Origin: an uncultured Lachnospiraceae bacterium
GTDB taxonomy: Bacteria; Bacillota; Clostridia; Lachnospirales; Lachnospiraceae
Direction of reading: 5' to 3'
DNA: 10,504 bases
NCBI GenBank assembly: GCA_910579645.1
Contig: CAJTVK010000140.1
Span: 1-10,504 of the forward strand
Shown here: in pieces, positions 1 through 6,994 of the stretch
Position numbering within the stretch: position 1 is the stretch's first letter
How the letters are laid out: every line of letters starts with the position of its first letter
The notes under the pieces: model-generated
The model's input: the letters and a program-made list of their open reading frames with translations, nothing else
Database searches by the model: none
What the model was told of the DNA's origin: nothing
Position numbers and translations under genes: made by a program

Positions 1-282
1 GATGTCGGAATCTGATATCTCCCGTTTACGGCCGCGGCCTTTGCGGTCATTTAAAGCCGCATCCACCCCGCCATCAGCGAACTTCTTCAGGCATAGCTTT
101 ACGGATGAAAGTGAGATATCTAATTTATAAGCAATCCTTTCGCTGGTATATCCTTTATGCTTAAGCAGAAGAATTTTGGCCCTGACATATGCCCTTGCTT
201 CACTGGTAGCCTGACGGAGTATGGATTCAAGGTATGCAGTTTCTTCTTCTGTCAGCTGGATTTTGTTAATTATTTTTGACAT
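1..282 (-). CDS. IS630-family transposase, N-terminal part (runs off left edge)
   Basis: Reading the minus strand from the ATG at 282 gives 94 codons without a stop up to the window edge, beginning MSKIINKIQLTEEETAYL. The segment around residues 29-70 (ARAYVRAKILLLKHKGYTS, then IAYKLDISLSSVKLCLKKF) fits the helix-turn-helix DNA-binding region typical of IS630-family transposases. It is followed by the usual GGVDAAL...GRGRKR linker. The catalytic DDE domain would lie beyond position 1, so I cannot tell whether the enzyme is intact. The start is supported by a TGGAGG ribosome binding site 7-8 nt upstream and a sigma-A-like promoter at 306-334. The gene lies downstream of carB in the same orientation. 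I could not identify the terminal inverted repeat or the TA target duplication. The family call is from pattern recognition of the HTH region only. Confidence 0.8.
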   Translation of the reverse strand, partial: MSKIINKIQLTEEETAYLESILRQATSEARAYVRAKILLLKHKGYTSERIAYKLDISLSSVKLCLKKFADGGVDAALNDRKGRGRKREISDSDI

Positions 283-305
283 GAAAATAGCCTCCATTCA
301 TAGCT

Positions 306-334
306 ATTTTATCACATCATTTAAAGGTTGTCTA
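306..334 (-). promoter_or_regulatory. Promoter of the IS630-type transposase gene
   Basis: On the minus strand there is a -35 box TAGACA (334-329), a 17-bp spacer and a -10 box TAAAAT (311-306), close to the vegetative consensus. The predicted transcript starts near 299, within the palindrome ATAGCTAT (300-307), and leaves a leader of about 17 nt before the transposase ATG at 282. Confidence 0.6.
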
Positions 335-410
335 TTTGAAATGAATTATACTAGTAACTGTAAGTCAGTAAAACGAATACTGTCCGTCTGCATATTCTAT
401 AATATGAGCC

Positions 411-454
411 AAAGCGGAGATAGCCCAAAAACTGCCTTCCGCCATCCCCGCTTT
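411..454 (-). terminator. Hairpin after carB, probable terminator
   Basis: About 28 nt after the carB stop the minus strand can form a 14-bp stem (AAAGCGGGGATGGC against GCTATCTCCGCTTT, two G-U wobbles) around a 16-nt loop. Only three T residues end the stem in the carB direction, so this is not a textbook intrinsic terminator. Read on the plus strand the stem ends in five T residues but the two wobbles become mismatches. A second small inverted repeat (CATATT, 4-nt loop, AATATG) lies at 391-406. The position after carB and before the transposase promoter supports a transcript-end role. Confidence 0.45.
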
Positions 455-482
455 TTAATCATAAATATTTTTAACAATATCC

Positions 483-3400
483 CTATTCTTCGCCGGCATC
501 ATGTATCTCGCCATGCAGTTCCTGCAGCGATTTAATCCCGCTGCCTTCATGGGTTTTCACATAATGAATCCCTTCCGCCGTCACCTTTGCGGCAGCCACG
601 GTGGTAATATAAGGAGTCTTTGCCTTCACCGCCGCTTTCCTTAAATAACTGTCGTCATGCACGCTGTCCTTCCCTACCGGCGAATTAATGATTAAATCAA
701 AATCACCGTTGGTAATCATGTCTCCTACGTTCGGCCGGCCCTCATACAGTTTCTTGGCTTTCTTTGCAGGAATGCCCGCCGCAGTAATCAAATCATATGT
801 GCCTCCGGTGGCCACAATCTTAAACCCGTCTCCGGCCAGGCTTCTGGCCACTTCCACCACTTCGTCCTTATCTTTTTTATTGACGGAAATAAGCACTGTC
901 CCTTCCAAGGGCAGCTTCGACTGCACTGCCTCCTGAGCCTTGAAAAATGCCTCTCCATAAGAACGCGACAGCCCAAGCACTTCTCCGGTAGAACGCATTT
1001 CCGGCCCAAGGATGGGGTCAACCTCCGGAAACATGTTGAAGGGGAATGCTGCTTCCTTCACACCGTAATTAGGGATAACCTGTTCTTTCAGGCCGCGTAT
1101 CGGAGACGGCCTCCCCGTAATCTCGGAAGTAATAATATCCGTGGCCAACGGCACCATACGAATATTGCATACTTTGGACACCAACGGAACGGTACGGGAT
1201 GCCCTTGGGTTGGCTTCCAGCACAAATACTTTCCCGTTCTCAATGGCATACTGCATATTCATAAGGCCTTTCACATGCATTTCTTCCGCAATCTTCCTTG
1301 TATATTCCTTGATGGTCTCCACGTTTTCCTCGGAAATATGCACGGAAGGAATAATGCAGGCCGAGTCGCCGGAATGGATGCCGGCCAGTTCAATATGCTC
1401 CATGACCGCAGGCACAAAAGCATGCTCTCCGTCGCTGATGGCATCCGCCTCACATTCCATGGCATGATTCAGGAAACGGTCTATCAGAATGGGCCTGTCC
1501 GGCGTCACCCCTACAGCCGCTTTCATATATTCCGCCATGCTTTCGTCGTCATATACCACTTCCATGCCTCTTCCGCCCAATACATAGGAAGGACGCACCA
1601 TAACGGGATAACCGATTCCGGCCGCAATCGCCAGTGCCTCTTCCACCGTAGTCGCCATGCCGGATTCCGGCATGGGAATTTCCAGTTTTTCCATCATTGC
1701 ACGGAATTGATCGCGGTCTTCCGCCAAATCAATGACCGAAGGAGAAGTGCCCAATATCCTGACTCCGTTTTTTTCCAGCTCGGAAGCCAGATTCAACGGT
1801 GTCTGACCGCCGAACTGAGCAATCACGCCCAAAGGTTTTTCCTTATTATAAATACTCAGCACATCCTCCAGCGTCAGCGGCTCAAAATACAGCTTATCCG
1901 AGGTATCGTAATCGGTGGAGACAGTCTCCGGATTGCAGTTTACTATAATAGTCTCAAACCCAAGCTGTTTCAATGCCATTGCCGCATGTACGCAGCAATA
2001 GTCGAATTCGATTCCCTGCCCGATGCGGTTCGGCCCGCCGCCCAGTATCATAATCTTTGGTTTTTCCGTATTGACCGGATTTTTATCTTCCCCGTTGTAA
2101 GTGGAAAAATAATAAGAACTGTCCTCTGTTCCGCTGACATGCACGCCTTCCCAAGTTTCCTCTATGCCCAATTCCGTCCGGCGGCGGCGTATGTCTTCCT
2201 CCGGAACCTGCAATAACTGACTCAGATATTTATCGGAAAATCCGTCCTTCTTGGCGGCAGCCAGCATATCGTCTGCCGGCAGCCCTCCTCTGCACTGAAG
2301 TATTTTCTCTTCCTCCTGCACCAATTCCTTCATCTGCTCTATAAAATAAGCTTTCACTTTCGTAATTTCATGGATTTCCTCAACGGATGCGCCTTTACGC
2401 AGTGCCTCATACATCAGGAAATGCCGCTCACTGGAGGGCGTAATCAGTCTCCGCAGCAGTTCTTCCTTAGACAAGGCATCGAAGCCGGCGGCATGCCCCA
2501 GCCCGTAACGCCCCGTCTCCAAGGAACGGATGGCTTTTTGGAAAGCCTCCTTATAGGTCTTTCCGATGCTCATGACTTCCCCTACCGCACGCATCTGCGT
2601 GCCTAGCCTGTCTTCCACTCCTTTGAATTTCTCAAACGCCCATCGGGCGAATTTGATCACCACATAATCGCCGTCCGGCACATATTTGTCCAATGTGCCG
2701 TATTTTCCGCACGGAATGTCCTTCAGCGTCAGTCCGGCCGCCAGCATGGCGGAAACCAAAGCAATCGGGAAGCCGGTTGCTTTGGATGCCAAGGCGGAAG
2801 AACGGGAAGTACGGGGATTGATTTCTATCACGATAATCCGGTCCGTGGCCGGGTCATGGGCAAACTGCACATTGGTTCCCCCGATTACCTGCACGGACTC
2901 CACAATTTTATAAGCCTGCTCCTGCAGCCTCTTCTGGCATTCTTCCGAAATCGTAAGCATCGGCGCGGCACAGAAAGAGTCCCCGGTATGCACGCCCAGC
3001 GGATCGATATTCTCGATAAAGCATACCGTTATGATATTATTCTGTGCGTCACGGACTACTTCCAGTTCCAGTTCCTCCCAGCCCAGAATGGACTCCTCCA
3101 CCAACACCTGCCCTACCAGGCTCGCCTGAAGCCCTCTTGCACAGACCGTTTTCAGTTCCTCCTTATTATAAACCAATCCCCCGCCTGCGCCGCCCATCGT
3201 ATAGGCCGGCCGCAGCACCACAGGATACCCTAGGCTTTCCGCAATGGTCAGCGCCTCATCCACCGAATAGGCCACCTCGCTGCGTGCCATCTCGATTCCC
3301 AGTTTATTCATTGTCTTTTTAAACTCAATACGGTCCTCTCCCCGCTCAATGGCATCTGCCTGTACCCCGATTACCTGTACACTATATTTATCCAGAATGC

Positions 3401-3716
3401 CTGCCTTATTTAATTCGGCACACAAATTAAGCCCCGACTGCCCTCCCAGATTCGGAAGCAGCGCGTCCGGACGTTCCTTCGCAATAATCTGCTCCAGACG
3501 TTCCACATTCAGCGGTTCGATATATGTCACGTCCGCCGTCTCCGGATCCGTCATAATCGTAGCCGGATTGGAATTTACAAGCACAATCTCATATCCCAGC
3601 TTACGGAGTGCCTTACAGGCCTGTGTCCCTGAATAATCAAATTCACAGGCCTGTCCTATAATGATAGGTCCTGAACCAATAATTAACACCTTATGGATAT
3701 CTGTTCTCTTAGGCAT
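483..3716 (-). CDS. carB: Carbamoyl-phosphate synthase large subunit
   Basis: The 1077-residue product matches the usual CarB length (about 1070). The large subunit uses ammonia from the glutaminase subunit CarA, bicarbonate and two ATP to make carbamoyl phosphate for pyrimidine and arginine synthesis in the cytoplasm. Two homologous ATP-grasp halves are visible. The first begins HKVLIIGSGPIIIGQACEFD and contains RPAYTMGGAGGG and EINPRTSRSSALASK. The second begins KIMILGGGPNRIGQGIEFDY near residue 557 and contains RPSYVLGGRGMEVVYD and EANPRASRTVPLVSK. The last ~140 residues form the MGS-like allosteric domain (ATGGTYDLITAAGI, NVGDMITNGDFDLIINSP). I chose the ATG at 3716 (MPKRTD) because AGGAGG lies about 7 nt upstream; the in-frame ATG at 3740 would place that site inside the gene. 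No carA is adjacent in the window. No break or missing motif was seen. Confidence 0.97.
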   Translation of the reverse strand: MPKRTDIHKVLIIGSGPIIIGQACEFDYSGTQACKALRKLGYEIVLVNSNPATIMTDPETADVTYIEPLNVERLEQIIAKERPDALLPNLGGQSGLNLCAELNKAGILDKYSVQVIGVQADAIERGEDRIEFKKTMNKLGIEMARSEVAYSVDEALTIAESLGYPVVLRPAYTMGGAGGGLVYNKEELKTVCARGLQASLVGQVLVEESILGWEELELEVVRDAQNNIITVCFIENIDPLGVHTGDSFCAAPMLTISEECQKRLQEQAYKIVESVQVIGGTNVQFAHDPATDRIIVIEINPRTSRSSALASKATGFPIALVSAMLAAGLTLKDIPCGKYGTLDKYVPDGDYVVIKFARWAFEKFKGVEDRLGTQMRAVGEVMSIGKTYKEAFQKAIRSLETGRYGLGHAAGFDALSKEELLRRLITPSSERHFLMYEALRKGASVEEIHEITKVKAYFIEQMKELVQEEEKILQCRGGLPADDMLAAAKKDGFSDKYLSQLLQVPEEDIRRRRTELGIEETWEGVHVSGTEDSSYYFSTYNGEDKNPVNTEKPKIMILGGGPNRIGQGIEFDYCCVHAAMALKQLGFETIIVNCNPETVSTDYDTSDKLYFEPLTLEDVLSIYNKEKPLGVIAQFGGQTPLNLASELEKNGVRILGTSPSVIDLAEDRDQFRAMMEKLEIPMPESGMATTVEEALAIAAGIGYPVMVRPSYVLGGRGMEVVYDDESMAEYMKAAVGVTPDRPILIDRFLNHAMECEADAISDGEHAFVPAVMEHIELAGIHSGDSACIIPSVHISEENVETIKEYTRKIAEEMHVKGLMNMQYAIENGKVFVLEANPRASRTVPLVSKVCNIRMVPLATDIITSEITGRPSPIRGLKEQVIPNYGVKEAAFPFNMFPEVDPILGPEMRSTGEVLGLSRSYGEAFFKAQEAVQSKLPLEGTVLISVNKKDKDEVVEVARSLAGDGFKIVATGGTYDLITAAGIPAKKAKKLYEGRPNVGDMITNGDFDLIINSPVGKDSVHDDSYLRKAAVKAKTPYITTVAAAKVTAEGIHYVKTHEGSGIKSLQELHGEIHDAGEE

Positions 3717-3759
3717 AAAAAGTCCTCCTGACTTCAGCAAAATTTTCCTGTCTTATACC

Positions 3760-3789
3760 ATTTTAGCATTGTATCGGGAAAGATGTCAA
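3760..3789 (-). promoter_or_regulatory. Promoter directly upstream of carB
   Basis: On the minus strand a perfect -35 box TTGACA (3789-3784) is followed by an 18-bp spacer and TAAAAT (3765-3760). The start of transcription would be near 3753, leaving about 37 nt before the carB ATG and including its AGGAGG site. This leader is too short for a PyrR-type antiterminator/terminator pair or a T-box, so control by attenuation is not evident. The promoter begins about 24 nt below the deacetylase stop, so carB can be transcribed independently of the interrupted upstream gene. Confidence 0.75.
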
Positions 3790-3812
3790 TTTCGGTTCAT
3801 ACATATCGTTAT

Positions 3813-4220
3813 TCAGTCAAACAGTATTTCATCCACCGTCACAAATTCATACCCTTTTTCCAACAGTTCATCCACCACGTCCAACGCTGCCGTAATAGTG
3901 GAAGGATAATAATCATGCATCAGGATAATATCGTTTTCCTCCGCTTTGGAAACCGCTTTCTCTGTAATCCGCTCCACATTGGTGGAACACCAGTCCAACG
4001 TATCCACGGTCCAAAGCACGGGAAACATATTCAATTCCGACTCGAAAGACTTATCCCAGCTGCCGTAGGGCGGACGCACATATAATACTTCCTCCCCGGT
4101 AATGCCGGTAATGATTTCATTGGTCCTAATCAATTCTTCCTTAAATGTCTCTTTGTTGCCTGACTTCAGCTGCATATGGCTATATGTGTGGTTTCCGATC
4201 AGATGCCCTGCTTGTGTCAA
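3813..4220 (-). pseudogene. NodB-type polysaccharide deacetylase, 5' part lost
   Basis: The readable part encodes about 135 residues of a NodB-homology (polysaccharide deacetylase) domain. Visible motifs are the zinc-binding HTYSH (motif 2), RPPYGSWD (motif 3), the DTLDW motif (motif 4) and IILMHD (motif 5), ending in a normal GYEFVTVDEIL C-terminus. Such enzymes remove acetyl groups from cell-wall or exopolysaccharide N-acetylglucosamine, usually outside the membrane. Motif 1 (TFDDGP, catalytic base and zinc Asp) and any signal or membrane anchor are missing. Upstream in this frame there is no family sequence and a stop follows after about 12 codons. The only possible start is a TTG at 4220 without a convincing ribosome binding site. 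The break coincides with an inverted repeat at 4212-4233, so I infer interruption by integration of the element to the right. As it stands it should not be catalytically active. Confidence 0.85.
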
Positions 4221-4233
4221 GGTAATGACACAA
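4212..4233. other. Putative attachment junction of the serine-recombinase element
   Basis: A perfect 8-bp inverted repeat (TTGTGTCA and TGACACAA) flanks a 6-nt core AGGTAA, whose exact centre is the non-palindromic dinucleotide GT (4222-4223). The host deacetylase reading frame becomes unrecognisable exactly here. Large serine recombinases cut at a central dinucleotide inside roughly symmetric sites, so the structure and position fit an attL/attR-type junction. The identity of the core is inferred: the partner junction lies outside the window and could not be compared. Confidence 0.5.
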
Positions 4234-4273
4234 AAAACTTTATTTCTTCAAATTGCTCCTGTCTGTTCATCAT
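4217..4273 (-). CDS. Short ORF ending in the attachment junction, likely truncated gene start
   Basis: The minus strand reads ATGATG followed by 16 codons (MMNRQEQFEEIKFFVSLP) and a TGA stop. A strong AAAGGAG ribosome binding site lies 5 nt before the first ATG and 8 nt before the second. It begins 33 nt after the stop of the 343-aa cargo gene, so the two may be cotranscribed. The TGA stop falls in the host-side arm of the inverted repeat at 4212-4233, so the stop appears to be supplied by the insertion junction. I infer that this is the first part of a longer gene that continues when the element is circular or integrated elsewhere. The 18 residues are too few for family assignment. Confidence 0.45.
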   Translation of the reverse strand: MMNRQEQFEEIKFFVSLP

Positions 4274-4306
4274 AATGCTCCTTTATCTATTACTTTGTTT
4301 TACCAC

Positions 4307-5338
4307 TCACAATAATGTAGATAGTTTTACTTTTTCTATTTCAATTAACTTATAAAAATATTGTCTTGGTTCTTTACCAAAATTAGGTCTTATACGGTTC
4401 ATTTGCTTTTGCTCAATTAATGCCAGTATTCTTCCAGCCTCTCTTTTTGAAAAGCAACATTCAATACACCCTATTGCTTTTGTATCAGCAAATGTATTAA
4501 CAAGTAACCTTTTTAGCCCTAAATCATTTGTTGCAAAAAAGAAGATTTTATCATACTTATCTTCATTGTAATATACTGTACTCCAACTTGATATATAGCT
4601 CAAATCCCATGCTTGATTCCTACATCCATCAAGTATTTTGTCTATATTATTACTATTATAATTTTTAGGACCCCGTACACCATTTTGATTTGTCAACAAC
4701 ATAGCAACATATACTATTGCTGATTCCGATATAATAAGATTATCATAATTCCACTCTAAAAAATCCAGCATTTTCTCTACCGCTGATAATTCTTTATTTC
4801 TTAGCAAAGTAACTAAATGAAGCATTTCGGCAAAGTGCATAAGAAAATGATCATCCTCTTCTTCATAATCAACATCAATCTCGTATGGTGTTTTTGGTAC
4901 ATCACAAACAGGAATACTATCTATCTCTCCTTCTGCAAGTTTTAGCCATGTCATACTTGGATAATAATCAAAAATCTTTTGGAATACTGCTAATTCCATT
5001 TTGGCGACCACATCACTTTTCACTTGTGTTCCGCACTCTTTTAATGCCAATCCGGGCGCAATCGGAAAATTATTCATTAAAGCCCATGTCATAACCAATG
5101 CGATTATTCGCATTTCCTTTTCATCTCTCAAACATCCATAACTCGCCAAATCGCGCAATCCTATGAAAAGGTTTCTATCAAATAAAATTAATATATCTTT
5201 TTCATGGCGCAATCTCATAATCTCTGAATACTCCATCTTCCCTTCTGCAGCATACCTTGGATGAAATATCAATTGTAATTTTTCTATCAATTTCCATACC
5301 CAATCTATATCTTCTGTATCTAATACCATTAAATTCAT
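4307..5338 (-). CDS. Cargo protein of unknown family with PIN-like nuclease features
   Basis: A complete 343-residue cytoplasmic-looking protein without signal peptide or membrane segment. The start at 5338 is supported by GAGG 8 nt upstream; an in-frame ATG three codons later is less likely. I do not recognise the family by name. The order of elements resembles a PIN-type metal-dependent nuclease: strand plus Asp54 in ILILFDRNLF, Glu101 in GLALKEC, Asp245 in AWDLSYISSW, and Asp272 in FFFATNDLGLKRLL, the last very like the C-terminal TND strand of PIN domains. Between Glu101 and Asp245 is a largely helical stretch with an acidic patch (DYEEEDD, residues 157-163), longer than in small VapC toxins. 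The gene is AT-rich, lies between the recombinase operon terminator and the element end, and is followed closely by the short ORF at 4217-4273. A role in defence or as a toxin is conjecture. Confidence 0.8.
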   Translation of the reverse strand: MNLMVLDTEDIDWVWKLIEKLQLIFHPRYAAEGKMEYSEIMRLRHEKDILILFDRNLFIGLRDLASYGCLRDEKEMRIIALVMTWALMNNFPIAPGLALKECGTQVKSDVVAKMELAVFQKIFDYYPSMTWLKLAEGEIDSIPVCDVPKTPYEIDVDYEEEDDHFLMHFAEMLHLVTLLRNKELSAVEKMLDFLEWNYDNLIISESAIVYVAMLLTNQNGVRGPKNYNSNNIDKILDGCRNQAWDLSYISSWSTVYYNEDKYDKIFFFATNDLGLKRLLVNTFADTKAIGCIECCFSKREAGRILALIEQKQMNRIRPNFGKEPRQYFYKLIEIEKVKLSTLL

Positions 5339-5376
5339 AACTATTTCCTCATGTGTTAAATTAGCTTTTTAGTACC

Positions 5377-5405
5377 CTATTAATCTTTGCATGATATCAG
5401 AGCAA
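5377..5405 (-). promoter_or_regulatory. Possible weak promoter for the 343-aa cargo gene
   Basis: On the minus strand TTGCTC (5405-5400) and TAATAG (5382-5377) are separated by 17 bp, about 40 nt before the cargo gene ATG. Both boxes deviate from consensus. The -35 box uses the last bases of the recombinase-operon terminator hairpin. It is proposed because the terminator upstream means the cargo gene needs its own start. Confidence 0.3.
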
Positions 5406-5449
5406 AAGCAACCTTTTGTTGCAAATAAATTGCCTTTGGGTTGCTTTTT
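5404..5449 (-). terminator. Terminator of the serine recombinase operon
   Basis: A perfect 10-bp stem (AAAAGCAACC and GGTTGCTTTT) encloses a 25-nt loop that itself can form a short GCAA/TTGC hairpin. In the recombinase direction it begins about 12 nt after the stop codon at 5461 and ends in TTTT. Read on the plus strand it also ends in TTTTT, so it could act in both directions. It separates the recombinase operon from the cargo gene. Confidence 0.75.
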
Positions 5450-5460
5450 ACCTTTGAATG

Positions 5461-6993
5461 TTATATTTCTATCTTATTCTGAAATCTCCATGTAATATTA
5501 ATTTTGTTCTTCTCATAAACATCGACATTTCTAATTAAGCTATGCAATAACTTCCTCTTATCTTCTCTACTTTCCAGCCACTCTGATATAGAAACATTAC
5601 CTTCCTCAATCTCTTCTATCCTCTTTTTCACCTTGTTTTCCTCTGCTTCCATCCCAGCCAGTTCCTCTTCCATCTCTCCCGCCAGATTCCCTTCCCACTT
5701 CTTCCTTGCAAGGTACTCCGCCTTCCCCATTTTCCCCTGCCTGTACCGGTGATAAAGCTGCCTGATCTCTTCCCGCTTCTTCTCTGCCTGTATCCTTTTC
5801 CTTTTCATCTCCGGGAGAAGTTTCCTGCGCTTCTCCTCGCACAGTTCCCTTTCCCTCTGGAATACCGCTTCCTTCTCTTCCAGCAGCCGCAGCTGGATAT
5901 TCACTGCTTTCCATACAATCCCTTCCAGTTCTTCCTCCGGGATGCTTTCCATGTTCCTGTGGTCGGTAAATTTCTGATACCTGCACCGGAACCTATTTTT
6001 TTCCCTTGTCATAAGCCGGCCGCATTCCCCGCACCGTACAAGCCCTTTCAGTAAAAATTGCTGCGCCCCGCCGTGCTTTTTCTTTTTCATCCTCTCCTGT
6101 ACTTCCCTGAAAGTGTCTCTGTCTATGATTGCCGGATGGGCGTTCTCCACACGGACACGCTCCTCCTTTGGCACAAAGACACGCTTTCCGCTCCCCAGAG
6201 GGCCATTTTTATAAGCACTGGATAATAACACACCTGTATATGTCTCATTCTGCAAAATCTGTTGGAGAGTGGTGGGAAGCCAGAAACAAGTTTTCTCCTT
6301 TTTCCCATGCAGAATCCCTTTGTTGATTTTATGCTGCTTCGGGGAAGGTATCCCCTCCCCGTTCAGTTCCCTTGCCAGCTCCGCATACCCTTTCCCGGAA
6401 AGGTATTCCCTGTATATCCTCTGCACAATGCCTTTTGTCTCTTCGTCCGGCGTCAGGAAACCTTCCCCGTCCCTCCGGTAGCCATAAGGCGGGGTGGAAC
6501 CCACATACAGCCCTTTTTTCCTCCGCACGGCAAGGGATGACTTTATCTTGTCCGAAATATCCTGGCTGTAGAGGGAATAGGCAAGGTTGCGGAAAGGCAC
6601 GTCAATATCCGGTGTTTTTCCCTTGTAGTCCTCACTGTCATAACCGTCATTTATTGCTATAAAGCGCACCTGCATAAAGGGGAAGATATGCTCGATATAA
6701 TCGCCAAGCTCAATATAGTCTCTGCCGAACCGGGAGAAATCTTTGACAATGACGCACTGTATCTCCCCTTTCTTTACCCCGTCCATCATCGCTGCAAAGC
6801 CCGGCCTTTCAAAAACGGTTCCTGAATATCCGTCATCCACATACTGGACGGCAGTGCTGTCCGCTAATTCCGGTTTCTTTTTCAGGAACCCCAGCAGGAG
6901 CTTCCTCTGGTTGCTGATGCTGTTGCTTTCATCCTTCATATCATCATCTTCTCTTGAAAGCCTCATATATAAAGCAACTGTTGTTACGTCCAT
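5461..6993 (-). CDS. Large serine recombinase, third of the tandem set (510 aa)
   Basis: This site-specific recombinase belongs to the large serine (resolvase/invertase) family, which cuts att sites through a Ser-DNA link. The N-terminal catalytic domain shows ALYMRLSRED with Ser13 as probable nucleophile, SNSISNQR (residues 23-30), YVDDGYSGTVFERPGF (51-66) and IVKDFSRFGRDYIELG (82-97). The recombinase domain follows (PPYGYRRDGEGFL near 168-180, QILQNETYTGVL near 245-256). A zinc-ribbon is seen at Cys321, Cys324 and Cys337, but the fourth ligand position appears to be His345 rather than Cys. Residues about 370-465 form a highly charged coiled coil, the part that in this family governs directionality. 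The ATG at 6993 follows the stop of the upstream recombinase by 1 nt and has a GGGAG site, implying translational coupling. The protein is the shortest of the three but looks complete. Confidence 0.95.
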   Translation of the reverse strand: MDVTTVALYMRLSREDDDMKDESNSISNQRKLLLGFLKKKPELADSTAVQYVDDGYSGTVFERPGFAAMMDGVKKGEIQCVIVKDFSRFGRDYIELGDYIEHIFPFMQVRFIAINDGYDSEDYKGKTPDIDVPFRNLAYSLYSQDISDKIKSSLAVRRKKGLYVGSTPPYGYRRDGEGFLTPDEETKGIVQRIYREYLSGKGYAELARELNGEGIPSPKQHKINKGILHGKKEKTCFWLPTTLQQILQNETYTGVLLSSAYKNGPLGSGKRVFVPKEERVRVENAHPAIIDRDTFREVQERMKKKKHGGAQQFLLKGLVRCGECGRLMTREKNRFRCRYQKFTDHRNMESIPEEELEGIVWKAVNIQLRLLEEKEAVFQRERELCEEKRRKLLPEMKRKRIQAEKKREEIRQLYHRYRQGKMGKAEYLARKKWEGNLAGEMEEELAGMEAEENKVKKRIEEIEEGNVSISEWLESREDKRKLLHSLIRNVDVYEKNKINITWRFQNKIEI

Positions 6994-6994
6994 C

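Noticed and set aside
1275..2216. Plus-strand 313-codon open frame opposite carB
   Set aside because: It lies wholly within the intact carB coding sequence, has no family resemblance and no ribosome binding site; it is an antisense shadow.
3717..3740. ATG at 3740 as carB start
   Set aside because: It would put the AGGAGG ribosome binding site inside the gene and add eight residues absent from the family; the ATG at 3716 fits better.
3717..3812. Pyrimidine attenuator or riboswitch upstream of carB
   Set aside because: The promoter leaves only about 37 nt of leader and no alternative hairpins are visible.
5606..5986. Minus-strand 126-codon frame within the third recombinase
   Set aside because: Overlaps the recombinase in another frame with low-complexity Gly/Glu/Arg composition; a shadow of the Lys/Glu-rich coiled coil.
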